Origin: Cornus controversa
Taxonomy: Eukaryota; Streptophyta; Magnoliopsida; Cornales; Cornaceae
Reading direction: 5' to 3'
DNA length: 64,000 bases
Assembly: GCA_026545225.1 (NCBI GenBank)
Contig: CM048848.1
Coordinates: 48,020,306-48,084,305, forward strand
The notes under the pieces were generated by a model. It ran no database searches. It worked only from the letters and a program-made list of their open reading frames with translations, and was not told the origin of the DNA. A program made the translations under genes and the position numbers. Positions 1 to 11,168 of this stretch are shown here, one piece after another; position 1 is the stretch's first letter, and every line of letters begins with the position of its first letter.

Positions 1-900
1 GAAATCAACATCATCTGCCATGCTGCATCTGTGTACCCATCCAACACAAATTCATCACTAGCAAAGTACAAACAAACCTTGTAAGTGCCTCTAAGATACC
101 TGAGAATCCATTTCACTATTTCCCAATGTTGTTTGCTATGATTAGAGAGGAATCATGTGACAACACTAATTACATGAGTGATGTATGGCCTTATGCATAC
201 CATGGCGTACATCAAACTACCAACTGTGAATGTATAAGGCACTTTCTTCATTTCTTGATTTTATTTCTCACTTGTAGGACATTGTTTAAAAGTGAGCTTA
301 AAATGACCTACAAGTGGAGAGCTAACTGATTTTGCCTTGCTCATGTTAAATCTTTCAAGAACCTTTTCAATGTATTTCTCATGAGACAACCAAAGCTTTC
401 TATTATGTATGTCATGAGAAATTTTCATACCAAGAATTTGTTTTGCAGATCCTAAATTATTTATAGCAAAGTATTGGCTTAACTCCTTTTTCAACTTATC
501 AATCTTGCTAACATCATGATCAATAATTAACATGTCATCAAAATATAGCAAGAGAATAATGAAGTTATCATTGGAGAATTTTTTCACAAATACATAATGA
601 TCAGAGGTAGTCTTGTTGTACACGTAGCTCATTATGAAGGAATCAAACTTTTTATACCACTGCCTTGGTGCCTGTTTGAATTTATACAAACTCTTTCTCA
701 GCTTACACACAACATGATCCTTACCTTTTTCTATGAACCCTTCTGGCTGCTCCATATATATCTCTTCCTTTAAGTCACCATGAAGGAAAATAGTTTTCAC
801 ATCAAGTTGTTAAATTTTTAAATTCAATCAGGTTGTTAAACCAAGAACAACTCGAATAGAGGACATCTTCACCGCGGGAGAAAAGATTTCTTCAAAATTA
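1..900 (-). pseudogene. copia reverse transcriptase / start of RNase H (decayed)
   Basis: The longest open piece (261-800) starts with KTIFLHGDLKEEIYMEQPEG, the conserved copia RT opening, and continues to KYIEKVLERFNM and beyond. The catalytic box normally YVDD reads YFDD within LLLYFDDMLI. Upstream, in another frame at about 840-900, a NFEEIFSP-like block is present, so a frameshift separates the first part of the RT. The sequence below 261 continues toward RNase H but is interrupted by stops. It would have copied element RNA in virus-like particles; this copy cannot. Confidence 0.88.
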
Positions 901-1079
901 ACACCCTTTTTTTGACTAAAACCCTTCACAACCAGTCTCGCCTTGTACCTTGGTTGTGAGCTGTTATCGTCTTCAACTTGTAAACTCATTTGTTTTTAAG
1001 TGCCTTTTTGCCTTTAGGCAGTTTCACCAAGCTATAAGTGTGGTTCTCATACAAAGTTTTTCTCTCTTCTTACATGACT

Positions 1080-1334
1080 TTAAACCACTAATTCTTCTGC
1101 TCGTATGCTATATCCTCTTAGTAGCATTCTAGCTCCCCCTATCTGTAAGCATATCACATACTCATGTGTAGAATACTTTGTAGAGATTCGCCAATTTCTC
1201 CCTGATCGTCTCAGTTGAGGCTCAATTGGTGGTACTGGAGGAACTTGTTCATCTTCTTCTTGTAATTCTATATTATCAGCTATAGGGACATCAACATCAA
1301 CGATATCACCGTGATCTTCCAGTATACCTCCCAT
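1080..1334 (-). pseudogene. copia integrase-RT linker fragment
   Basis: Open piece of 84 codons with an acidic, proline-rich stretch followed by an LRRSGRNWRISTKY block, the usual link between integrase and RT in Tnt1-like polyproteins (RRSxRxRxxSxKY). It fits its position between the integrase (1532-2340) and the RT (below 900) of the same element. It lies in a different frame from its neighbours, so the polyprotein is broken on both sides. Confidence 0.75.
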
Positions 1335-1531
1335 ATAATCATCATATACTATAAAAGAACTTGATCTAAGTTAATAGGAATATCAATAGAGGATGTAGGC
1401 GTATCAGCCTTCTCAATATCATCAACATTATAGACTTCAAGAAAGACAACATCTCTTATAACAGTCTTCCTATTAACTGGATCCCACATTCTGTACCCAA
1501 ATTCTTCATGTTTATAACCCAAGAAGATATA

Positions 1532-2340
1532 CTATTTTAACTTGTCATTAAGCTTGGACCTCTCATCATAAGGAATATGAACAAAAACTCTACAACCAAA
1601 TATTTTCAAGTGTTTATATAAGACATCTTTCCCAATCCACACCCTTTTTGGAATATCACCATCTAAAGGAGTTGATGGAGAAAGGTTGATCAAATCTACT
1701 GTAGTTCTCACAGCTTCACCCCAGAAAGGTTTAGACAACTTAGCATGAGAGAGCGTATACCTGATTCTTTTAACAATTGTTCTGTTCATCTTCTTTGCTA
1801 CACCAATATGCTGAGAAGTTTTAGGCACAATCTTCTCAAGCCCAATTCCATGGGTTTTACTGTATTCTTTAAAAAAGCCTCTAGACTTACCCCCATTGTC
1901 AACATGAATGCACTTCAGCTGTCTTCCTAATTTTCTTTTAACATTTGCATGAAAATGCTTGAAGATATCCAATACGTGATCTTTAGATTTCAAAGCAAAT
2001 GCCCACACTTTTCTATAGTGATCATTAATAAATGTCACAAAATAGAGTGCACCACCAAGAGTTCTAGTTTTTATAGAGCAAAGATCAGTATGAATCAACT
2101 CAATGACATTTTATTTTCTAGATGGAGAAGATTTATGAAATGTAACTCTACGCCGTTTACCAGTCAAGTAATGAACACAAGTTTTAAGAGGCATTCCTTT
2201 GAAACCATGTAGAAGTTTCTTTTTGACAAAAATCTGAAGTCATTTCTCACTCATATACCCAAGCCTTTTGTGCCAAATCTCAATGGAATCATTCTCAACA
2301 ACATTTACTTCACATTTTTGAGATTTCTTTGCATTGTGAC
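1532..2340 (-). pseudogene. copia integrase core and zinc-binding region (decayed)
   Basis: The 188-codon piece at 1532-2098 carries a DDE integrase core: HTDLC for the first Asp, HVDNGG for the second, and GVAKKMNRTI where the third catalytic residue normally lies in an ERMNRT context. That Glu reads Lys here, so the catalytic triad is lost. Upstream at about 2200-2300 a broken segment still encodes IWHKRLGYMSEK, the His part of the HHCC zinc-binding domain. Downstream the LNDKLK wording is typical of Tnt1-like elements. The protein would insert cDNA into chromosomes; this copy cannot. Confidence 0.88.
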
Positions 2341-2359
2341 GTATATATTTGTAATTAGA

Positions 2360-3744
2360 AATATTCAGTGTAAAAACTACATATGATTGAGTTATAATCT
2401 TTCATTCAAAAACTTGTAATCGATAATGGAATTGAAGACCAATAGCAAGGATGATGTTCTTATCTAAAGATTGCATCAATGATCTAAACAAGGACCTTGA
2501 TCATCTGAAGTGTTCTAGAGGATACTAATGAGCATGGACATCGTTATCTAAAGAATGCATCAATGATCTAAGCAAGGAACTTGATCATTTGAAGTGTTTT
2601 TGAGGATATTAATGAGCATGGACATTGTTGATAATGTAATAACATCATTTAGTCTATGTAAGTTGGTGATGACATTTAATTTTTGAAAAGATGATATTTG
2701 ACTTTGAAAATTAGGGTTTCAAAAGTGAATTTTTAAAATTTTTAAAGTTGGACCAATCCAAACATTCCCTGGACCGGTCCATGAAGTCTTAGAATCTCAA
2801 AATCAAGATTTTAGACTCAGGGGATCGGTCCATACATTCTCCAAACTGATCCATCTAAGTCGTGGTCACTTGGACCGGTCCATATATTCCCCAAACCTGT
2901 CTATCTATGCCGACACATGTTTATTCATTAAGAAAAATCATGTTTTGGTAGGAATTGGTTTGTGAACTTTTCTAAAACATAAGGATTCGTTTCTAATTGA
3001 TTTTTAACTTATTTTTCAAGAAAATTCAACACTTTATCATCTATATAAACACTTCTATGTTTTCTCTCTAAGGGGGCTTTTGATTACACATTAGAAAAAT
3101 TATTTTTAGAAAGAGAAAGCAATTGAGATATTTCTTAACAGAGAATTTTATTCTTTTGCTTATATTTTTGAAAGCAAACACACACAAAGTGTTTAAGTTG
3201 TGATCCTATTTTCAATCTAATCAACGAGATCTTTAAAATCTATATCAAGATACACAATTTGATTAGAGCAACAATGGTGATTTCTTTATACTAGTTGATT
3301 CTATCTGAAGAGGAAGGAGAAATGATTGCTACAAAAGGGATAAAATACTTACGAAATATTTGTGTTCTTTTAGTAACCCTTCTGAAAGGCTTGTGATGTT
3401 AGTCTGAAATCTGCAACAATTGAACTTGGAGTTGCAAGGGTAAGCCTGAGGCATTCAGGATCAAGTTCTTGTCAGAGTGGAGTGGGTTTAAGTTTAAGAC
3501 AAAGTCTGTTGTACTTTGCTTCGAGATAGTGGATTAGTTTTTTTGGAGGCGATTGTATCACCCCGTGATATTTCTCTCTGTTACAAGTTTCCTTATGTCA
3601 TCTCTAACTTCTTTTACTTTACTTTATTTATTTTGTGATTGGTTTGGATGTTTTATTGTTAATAACTGTGGGTAATTAATCAATAAAAAATGTAGGTAAG
3701 AAGACATATTCACCCTCCTCTAGGTGTAAGGAATACATCTCACA
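2360..3744 (+). mobile_element. fragment of a second copia element (SIRE-like LTR) nested in the first
   Basis: Between the broken integrase and protease of the host element lies about 1.4 kb with no coding match. From TGTTGATAATG at 2626 the sequence looks like a SIRE-type copia LTR on the plus strand. It ends with the phrase ATTCACCCTCCTCTAGGTG, which in that group sits just before the LTR end. The best TG...CA boundaries are 2626-3744. Positions 2360-2625 would be the internal 3' flank. The five bases on either side (GACAT and TTAAA) do not match, so this is probably a truncated copy and not a clean solo LTR. Assignment rests on motif memory, without a database hit. Confidence 0.6.
2463..2630 (+). 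repeat. 84-bp tandem duplication next to the SIRE-like LTR
   Basis: Two consecutive units (2463-2546 and 2547-2630) both run from ATCTAAAGA.TGCATCAATG through AATGAGCATGGACAT.GTT, with about nine differences. The second unit runs straight into the TGTTGATAATG that begins the LTR-like sequence, so the duplication belongs to the 3' internal flank of that element. Confidence 0.85.
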
Positions 3745-3769
3745 TTAAATTAATTGAACCGTTTCTACA

Positions 3770-4115
3770 CCACGTAACTTACATGCCTCACATAAAAAGT
3801 ATTTGTCATCTTTCTTCTGGCCACAACTAAAGAAGCTTTAGCGAGCTTTCATTTGTAATCACCAAAATGGTTGTTATAACCTTTATCATCAAGCTTACTA
3901 GTGGAGATCAAATTGAGGCCAATATCTGGAATATGCCTGACATCTTTGAGAACTAACCTGCAACCAACACTTGTTTCCAAGGAAACAATTCCCATGCCCA
4001 CAATCTTGGATGCACTATAATTTCCCATTCTAATATGGTTAAAGTCACCACTAGTGTAGGATGTGAAGAAGTCATTACATAAAGTAACATGAAAGGAAGC
4101 ACCTGGATCAATCAC
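3770..4115 (-). pseudogene. copia aspartic protease fragment
   Basis: The piece at 3849-4115 begins MIDPGASFHVT, the copia protease active-site region, where the canonical DSGAS reads DPGAS. It continues with the MGNYSASKIVGMG and LKDVRHIPDIGLNLIS segments seen between the active site and the integrase of Tnt1-like elements. The following HFGDYK and KLRG segments (to about 3770) are out of frame. Enzyme role: polyprotein cleavage inside the particle. Confidence 0.85.
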
Positions 4116-4239
4116 CTAATTACTGTCTTGGTATGCTAGATAAACACAATCATCATCACAAACACTAATCACCTCAGAATCAATTGCAACTGTAGTGGTT
4201 TCATTTTTTCTCCTTTTTCCTTCACTTCTGTCTTTAGAC

Positions 4240-4980
4240 TATTCTCTCTTCCATTTTATGCACTCCTTTTTCATGTGCCCCTTCTTTCTATAATGAAAAT
4301 ATTCTTATTTTTGGATTTACTTATTGAGTTGCCACGATTGTTGGAACCTTGTTTTGATTTATGCCCCGATTCTTTGTAACAAGTGCCTCAGATTGAGTGA
4401 ATGAAGAACACAAGGATTTCTTTCTTGTTTCTTCATTTAATAAGTTGCTATTGATCAGGCTCATTGGAACAATACCATCAGGGGTTAAGTTGCTCAAAGA
4501 TACTACAAGTGTCTCCCAACTGTCCGAAAGTGATTTAAGACGTAACAAAGCTTGCAATTAATCATCAAGGACCATTTTCAAGTGGAGAGTTCATTAAAAA
4601 TACTCTGCAACTCATTTAAGTGCTCAACAATTTGACTTTCTTCTTTGTACTTTAGGTTCACAAGCTTCCTCATCAAAAAAGGCTTTATTTTAAGTTATTT
4701 TTCTTTCATGCAACTTTTCTAATTTCTTCCAAAGAGAGTGCTGAAATCCCATTTTGTATATGATGATAAACATTATTATCTACCCATTAGCGTATGTACC
4801 CAACAACTTGTCCATTTAAAAATTTTCAATTTTTTTTTACTCGTGTCATTTGGCTGTGCTGATTCACCCTCAATAGGAGCATGATACTTTTTGTAATAAA
4901 GAATATCTTCCATTTTTCCTTTTCGCAATTGCCAATTAGTTCCATTTAAACTAATCATTATACTTGTGTTAACTGCCATT
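4240..4980 (-). pseudogene. copia gag (nucleocapsid) remnants
   Basis: Two open pieces (4776-4979 and 4321-4557) belong to one gag. The first starts at a Met and contains LNGTNWQLRKGKMEDILYYK, the usual N-terminal phrase (LNGxNYxxWKxxMExxLY). The second contains LSDSWETLVVSLSN and a later region rich in polar residues. Downstream at about 4250-4300 a decayed zinc knuckle reads HYRKKGHMKKEC with the first cysteines lost. Stops and frameshifts separate all parts. Confidence 0.82.
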
Positions 4981-5015
4981 TAATTCATACAAGAAATACA
5001 CCTAATCTAACATAA

Positions 5016-5029
5016 GCTCTGATACTAAT
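5016..5029 (-). other. primer-binding site of the Tnt1-like copia element
   Basis: On the minus strand the sequence directly after the LTR reads ATTAGTATCAGAGC, close to the TGGTATCAGAGC used by copia elements to bind the 3' end of initiator methionine tRNA. It sits immediately inside the LTR end CCCAACA and upstream of gag, as expected. Confidence 0.85.
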
Positions 5030-5760
5030 TGTTGGGAAAAATTGGCACAATTAACAAATCGCAGCAATATACTTTTTCCCATCTTTGTACTAATTAAAAT
5101 ACGATGTGTTTAAATTAACAAATTAAATCAAATAGAAAAAATAAAATTATCCACAAGTGACACCGAGATTTACGTGGGAAAAAACCCATAAAGGGAAAAA
5201 AATCACGAGGACCGAAGTCCGATTCCAACTTCTACTATGAAACAATAATGGGGTTACAGTGGGTCTTCTCTAGATCAAACTAGAGATATACAAATCAGAT
5301 AATCATCAAGAAAATATAAACCTTGGGTACTCACAATATCAACATCATAAACAAAGTGGAACTTAACAATAATAAACAACAAGAGAGGTTTAGATCTCAC
5401 CAAAGTGAGCTGAAGAAGATGGAACAAAATGACTAACTTGGAGAGGTTTAATGGAAGATCAAAACCGATGAAAATGTAGAGCACATCACAAGGAGTCACC
5501 ATCCAAAATTTGAGCCAAATCAAAGCAACGATCACTATCCGATCTTCTAACGAAGCACTCAGATCTACTTTATCTTTCTCTCTCACTATTTTCCTCACTG
5601 TCGGCACACACTGTTCTCTTGTATTACTTCTACTATTTCACCAATACTAAATGATACATGACCCTTACTATTTGAAATATTTTCTTTCTTTAAGTTACAA
5701 GTGGACTTTGGCCCATTGGTCGACCCCAATAAGGCGGACCTACCTACCAAATTTATTCAT
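5030..5760 (-). repeat. 5' LTR of the Tnt1-like copia element
   Basis: On the minus strand the LTR ends in TTTTTCCCAACA at 5030 and contains the CCCACGTAAATCTCGGTG segment common near the 3' end of plant copia LTRs. The outer limit is uncertain; a change of character near 5757-5781 suggests about 5760. The 110-codon open frame at 5275-5607 lies inside this LTR and has no recognisable family, so I do not call it a gene. Confidence 0.78.
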
Positions 5761-6229
5761 GTCTCAAAATGATTGTTAGGACATTCTTCAATTTGGCTAT
5801 TTGATGAGGAAATGAAATTTGAGTTGAGATGAGTGGTAACCAAATGTGTGTGATACAAGAGGAGCTATAATTACAAAATTGGTACCCATTTTTTAATCCT
5901 TTTATCTGAATATTTAATCGAAAATAGAATGAATAAGAAAAATTTAATCTAAATTCACCTCTCACTATATAGAAAAATAATTTCATGATTCATCAGTGCA
6001 AGCATTAGCATCATGTATGCCAATGTCAATGAGTTATGACTCAGATAAAGTGGGTATGAGAACGAGAAGCAAAGAATAATTATTACATTTGAAAATCAAG
6101 CAAAGAACAAAGAAAAATAATCTAGTTTCTCCTTTAATCACAAAGTGATACTTTTTATTTTCACATTCTTGAGAGAAAAAGAAATCGCAAAGTAAAAGAA
6201 ATCATCATCATTAAATGCCATAGTGCCTA

Positions 6230-7230
6230 GGCATAGAAATCACGAGCACTATCAAAGTTATTGTCATCCACTGGAAGAAAATCTTTTCCTTTCTATGAAA
6301 AAAATAAGTAACAACAATGATGATTGTTGTGGCTGAAAAATATCCCTATTTGCCGTAAAAGCTAGCCTATTCCAAGAAATGGTTTGTCCACTCTTAACAG
6401 TAAATTGGCTGATGTGTTCGACCGTTAGCTTGATTACCTTCTCCACTAGACATTACAAATTCAGGGAATCTATAACATTTAGGATATCTCATTTCATCTA
6501 TAAAATCTAGGTATGGCTTCCTGTACACAAGTCTCACGACTAACTCGAATTCTTGTTGGAAAATTTTGGCTAGTTGGCAATGATTTGAGATAACTGCCTG
6601 GGCTAGTAGTTTTAAATTATTTTCTGCCCAACCTTATGGATGGTTAGCCAAATTATGTGCCCCAAATGCCATAGAATGCGGGTTTAGGTCAAATAGAGGA
6701 TTATTCCTCTATGGAATATTATTGTCCCCAAAATCAGGCGGCTTCATAGGAGAATGAGGAAATGGTGGCACCATTGGTGCTCTCGGTTATTAGAGCACAT
6801 ATAGTGGAAGATTTTGCGAAATGGGTGGTATATGTGGTGGCAAAAGTGGTTGAGTTATCGGTTAATTTATCATCCGATTTGTCAGAGCTGCGTATGGCAG
6901 AATATTAAATAGAGGGGAGTTTTCATGCCATGCCTTGAGGTGGAACGGGTTGAACTAGCACATGTGTATAGTTCTGAGGTTATGGGAAGAGCAGGCACCA
7001 GAGGTGGTGGTGGCTGAATTTGTGGCTGTTTTTTCTGTAAGGAACTACTTCCATTAGGCACTCCAACTTGTAGCACTCGTGCAATCGGTTGATTTGTTGG
7101 AATAGCCGAGTTAATACTTTCAGAAGCATTCTTTGAATTCTCGTTAAGATTGTGAGATTTCAGCAAAAGACTCTCAGATGAATTCCTTGAGTTCTCGATA
7201 AGATTGCAAGATTTCATCATTGGCTGAATA
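6230..7230 (-). pseudogene. Ty3/gypsy gag remnant
   Basis: The piece at 6882-7220 begins MMKSCNLIENSRNSSESLLL and has two related SxNLxENSxNxSES repeats, then a proline-rich run (QPPPPLVP). Lower down, in changing frames, sequence near 6420-6520 encodes YRKPYLDFIDEMRYPKCYRF and then PEFVM...EGNQ and TVEHISQFTVKSG. This matches the pattern KPYPxxxDxxPYPxGYKxPxFxxFxGxxxxSxxEHIxxFxxQCG of plant retrotransposon gag proteins. Several stops break it. Role if intact: particle shell and RNA binding. Confidence 0.7.
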
Positions 7231-7350
7231 AGAATTTCTAGTAGAAAATTTTTATTGTCATTCTAGAATATCTGGGTTAGAACTTGTTCAAAATTTTTCT
7301 AGCCCTTTTAGCAACACCTTATGGTAATGTCCCATTGGGCGTGTCAAAAA

Positions 7351-10300
7351 TGTTTGGCCGCAAAAAAAAAAAATTCAGTGTGTTCTTCCTGCTGGTGGAA
7401 GAAGTGTGTTGTGGGTGAGTTAGGATTTGCCATTCTCTCAAGTTTTTTTTGCCTTTGTGTTCAGTTATAAATGAATCAGCCAAGTAGGCCAATTACTTGC
7501 GGGCGTGCCAGAGCCGTGGAGTCGACTTATTGTAAACAGTTGATCGAACATAAGTATCTCCTTTGGGAGTCATGTTGGATCAGGTGATTGACTAAGGAGA
7601 GAGAATACGAAACTCCTTATTGAGTTCTTTTCTTGCCTCAGTCAAGAAGACTTTTAAATGTGCGCAAAGAATTGCGATACTAAATCGTAATTAGGAGGCA
7701 AGTAGAAGGAGGGAGAAATAGGATGACAGACTGATTAGAGAAGTCCAAAAGAAAGAAAGTTGAGGGAGATGTAGATCGAGTGAGAAATAGAACAATATTC
7801 TGGAGAATATTGGAAGAGAAATACAGATTGCACGTGATACAATTGTTTAGTTGTGGTTGTTTGGAACCCTTAATACAAAATTCTTTGCTTTTATTTATAA
7901 AAAAATAAAATACGTCACTTTACTTGATCCTAAATTACAAGATAGTGCAGAAAATAAAACAATAATAGGAAATAGATCATCTACATTCCAATGCTCCCTG
8001 TCTCTAGCAGCTCGTGATTATAGCGTATTAGCATCAGCCTTTCTAGAGTCCAAGTCTTACTTAACTTTACCCTTAATGCAGTCTTTATCGACGTAGAGTC
8101 CATGCTCAACCAAGTCTTCCAAGGAAGCCAAAATTCACAGGAGTCCTTATTTAATACAAACTAAACAATGCATATACACAGATCATGTTTATACATATAT
8201 TCTGTATAACTGACTTTTTAGTTGTAACTTGATTATAAGCCTATTGTTCATGATCATTGGCCTTCACAGAGTCCTATTTTAGACTTAACTCTTCATGGCA
8301 TGCTTCCTACTTCAGTCTTTCATTTTGCACCAAATTAATTGGAGTCCAAATCATTCCGAATTCCTTGCTTCCAATCTACAAAAATAATTACACAAATATA
8401 GACTTGCATACATACATATTTAAGTAACCGTATATATTTATGTGTGTGTGTCAGCTACATTTTAACACAACTTAATAAAAGTTCTAAGCTCTTAGAGTTT
8501 TTTTCTTGATGGACTCTTTCTCAGCTTTACCTATTCACTCAAACGACCTCTAAGACGGTTGCCAAGTGGTGTCATATTTGAAAATTAACTGAACTAGGCT
8601 ACTTGCTGAAAATAAAATGTTACACTCTGAATTGAAAGTGCAGGATTACACCAAATTAGCAGTTTCTTCGTCATGGTAACTATCAGTATCCGTCAATCAT
8701 ATTCTCCTAGTAACAGTCTAGTAATTGACGGTAACTGTAAGCCATATTCTATTACTAACAGTCCAGTAACTGCTAATAACTGCGACCTTTTTCTCTCACT
8801 TTCACTGAAAATCTGACACGTGTCCCATTATCTTAGATTTTTCTCGGTTCACAACTTTCATGTTCAAACCCACTTTCTAGTCTTCCATTGAAAATCTGAC
8901 ACGTGTCCCATGTTCTTAAGGAAGCTTTACTTAACTCCTAAAATTCCTCACACTTTGTTGCATTATGACACACGTCACAACCTCCTTTCACCTTGAAATC
9001 TTCCACCAACTGTCGGCTGATTTCATGGTAATCACATTTCAATCTCTCACTAGTAATCAGCCACGTGTCAGCCTTCCATTGTAATCGACCAATAATTGTG
9101 GGACAAACAGATTCCATTGCCCTATTCTTGACTAGCCAGGCCAAGACTATCTCTGTTTTGCAGATGTTTACGCGGTATGGATGACGGGTGGAGATTCAAT
9201 GCCCCTGTTTCTCTGTACACTTGTACAAAAATAATAAATTTTCAAACACTTTATTAAAAAAATAATGTATAATAATAAATAATGTCAAACTACTCCCAAG
9301 TGAAAATTAATAATGAACTTAAATTTAAAATTTTAATTTTTGAAATAAAAAGTAAATATTTTAAAATAAATTTATGATTTTTGAATAATAAAACTACTAT
9401 TAAATAAATTTGATCAAGTGATGAAAAAAATCTCAGGGAAGGAAATGCACCACCATAGAGCCATATAAATAAGTCTAATATTTTTATATAATTTTTTCTT
9501 CAATAACCAATACACTTCACTAATCTAATTACAACTTAGAAAGATGAATGAAAATATGGTATAAAAAAAACTTGATTATATATAAGAGAGCATTTTTTTA
9601 CTTAATCCAATGTACCTTTGTTAGGTAAATAAAGATATGCATTATTCGAATTACCATTATTTGGAAAACACGAAAAATTCTTCCTCTAATTTTTGAAAAT
9701 AAAAATTCAGAATAAAAGAGTAAAAGAATAGCTCTCGGGAAAAAAAATTATACAAAGGATAAAAGAAACCTACTTATATTTCATCCATGGTGCTTTCATC
9801 ACTCATTTGAGAAGTTTTATTTACGCTAGCATATTAATAAATATGTAGCATATAAAAATAAAACTTCTGTTCTTCATTGAATAAAGAAAATGAATACAAG
9901 GAAAATGAATACACTAATTTTTCTCCGCAAATTTCTAACTTCTTCACCAATCGTTAAGACCCCTATTTATAGAGTTAAAATACAAAATTTGAATTTTAAT
10001 CTCCAATATTTGATATCCATATTTCACTTTGAATTCTGGATTGTTAACATGGTCGTGTAAAAAAATATTTTTCAAAGTTTTGAATTTGAGACCTCTTTGT
10101 GAAGTTGTTTATGCAAAATATCATTTCTTTTGCAATTCTTCTTATGTTAATTTTGGCTATATATATCATTTTCAATCATTTTTTTTTGTTGCTTTTCCTA
10201 TCATTTGAAAATCAATACTTATAAAACATAAAATGTAAAGATAAGAATATTTAAATAAACTAAAAGAGTAATTAAAAACTTATTTTGAGATATAAAAAAA

Positions 10301-10353
10301 AAATTGTGCACTTATCAATGGAGGGAAAGAAACTCTAGAGAATTCAACTAACA
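7351..10353 (-). repeat. putative 5' LTR of the gypsy-like element, split by a solo LTR
   Basis: The minus-strand sequence starts TGTTAGTTGAATTCTC at 10353 and ends GCGGCCAAACA at 7351, directly before the PBS-like motif. Removing the solo LTR and one target copy (9182-10322) leaves about 1.86 kb. Inside, GAAAATCTGACACGTGTCCC occurs twice (about 8805-8824 and 8889-8908). There are no convincing genes here; the open frames at 7851-8096 and 8938-9144 match nothing I recognise. Confidence 0.5.
9182..10317 (-). mobile_element. solo LTR, family S (copy 1), TSD ATGGA
   Basis: A 1.14-kb block begins TG and ends CA and is flanked by perfect 5-bp duplications ATGGA (9177-9181 and 10318-10322). Read on the minus strand it aligns along its whole length with the blocks at 35196-36333 and 41164-42364: the TGATAAGTGCACAA start, a TATA-type CTCTATAAATAGG, the TGATGAAAGCACCATGGATG region, a degenerate GTGGTTCGACCCTG segment, and the end. 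No coding domain is present. An LTR identity is inferred from TG/CA ends, the 5-bp TSD, the promoter-like core and the lack of terminal inverted repeats. Confidence 0.88.
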
Positions 10354-11146
10354 TTTCATCCTCTCCGTCTAGAATAACATATTCCATCATTGCCATAGTT
10401 GGTGCTTGTTTGTTCTCGGTTTAGAATTGTAATTTTGCTCTCGGGATCGAGCTTTGTACTCTAGGGTTTCAATTGAAATCTCTTTGTTCTGTTTGATTTG
10501 AATTTCTATTTTCTATAGTTCTATTTGGTTGGGCCTGTTCCATAATCCTGGTCGTGGGCCTTGTTTGATTAGGCTTGCTTGTTAATTTATTTAATTAAAG
10601 ATAAGTTTAAATAAATTAATGTCAAATAGCCCTTTGTTCTGCTTGTTAAAATCAACAAAAAGAGTTCTCAAATTTTCTGAAGCTGTTAAAAGTTGAAGAA
10701 ATAGCTGACACTAAGAACAGGGAAAAAGGAGGAAGCAATCCAATTGAGACTTGGTTTGAAGATCACATGATCAAATTAATTTAAGTCCATGTAAATTTTA
10801 TACATTTCATGAATTTATCGAATTAAATTAAATCAAAATATAGATTAGAATTTTACCAACTTTTATATATGTTGTAGAGTGGCGTCCCTTAAGCAATTCG
10901 ACATCAATCTAGCCATTTAATTTTTACAATTGAAATTAACATGCATAGATCAAGTGGCTAACATTTAAAATTACATGAAAATTTGTAAGATTTAGTCCGA
11001 TGGAGTATATACACAATTTTAATCCATATGTTTAAATATCTTGAGATGAGTCCAGACGGGTCGAGAAAAAAAATTTGTGATGTGTATACGAATATTTTTC
11101 ATGAGAAATATCATTTTCCTAATTATATATATATATAGTAATGATC
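10354..11146. other. non-coding, AT-rich, no feature recognised
   Basis: No coding similarity seen. Starts with a moderately GC stretch (10440-10560) that could be part of an older element. The rest is AT-rich with no terminal repeats that I could pair. Confidence 0.5.
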
Positions 11147-11168
11147 TCTTGCTCACCGGTGAGCAAGA
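11147..11168. repeat. 22-bp perfect palindrome, repeated family end
   Basis: The core CTTGCTCACCGGTGAGCAAG, extended by one base on each side, is a perfect palindrome. On the minus strand it is followed by GATCATTACTATATAT. Close relatives with the same trailing sequence occur at 37999-38012 and, degenerate, near 29110-29135, always next to TA-rich tracts. Confidence 0.8.

Larger units (their letters stand above)
1..5760 (-). mobile_element. Ty1/copia retrotransposon, Tnt1/Tork-like, decayed, 3' part outside window
   Basis: On the minus strand the order from high to low coordinate is LTR (about 5760-5030), primer-binding site (5029-5016), gag (about 4980-4240), protease (about 4115-3850), integrase (about 2340-1530), linker (1334-1080) and reverse transcriptase (about 900-261, continuing toward 1). 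Protease-integrase-RT order is diagnostic of Ty1/copia, and the RT and integrase wording is closest to the Tnt1/Tork group. Every domain is broken by stops or frameshifts, so the copy is dead. The body is split between protease and integrase by a piece of another element (about 2360-3744). The second LTR lies below coordinate 1, so no target duplication can be checked. Confidence 0.9.
5761..10353 (-). mobile_element. Ty3/gypsy-like (LARD/Tat-type) element remnant: gag, PBS, 5' LTR
   Basis: Reading the minus strand, a putative 5' LTR (10353-7351, interrupted by a solo LTR at 9182-10317) is followed by TTGACACGCCCAATGGGAC, which resembles the conserved sequence after the 5' LTR of some plant Ty3/gypsy elements (TGGCACGCCCGGTGGGAC), and then by a decayed gag (about 7230-6230). 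No pol is visible; the sequence fades out near 5761, where the copia LTR begins. The copia element may have inserted into this one. Family assignment is by motif resemblance only. Confidence 0.6.

Noticed and set aside
5275..5607. 110-codon minus-strand open frame as a gene
   Set aside because: Lies within the copia LTR; no recognisable domain.
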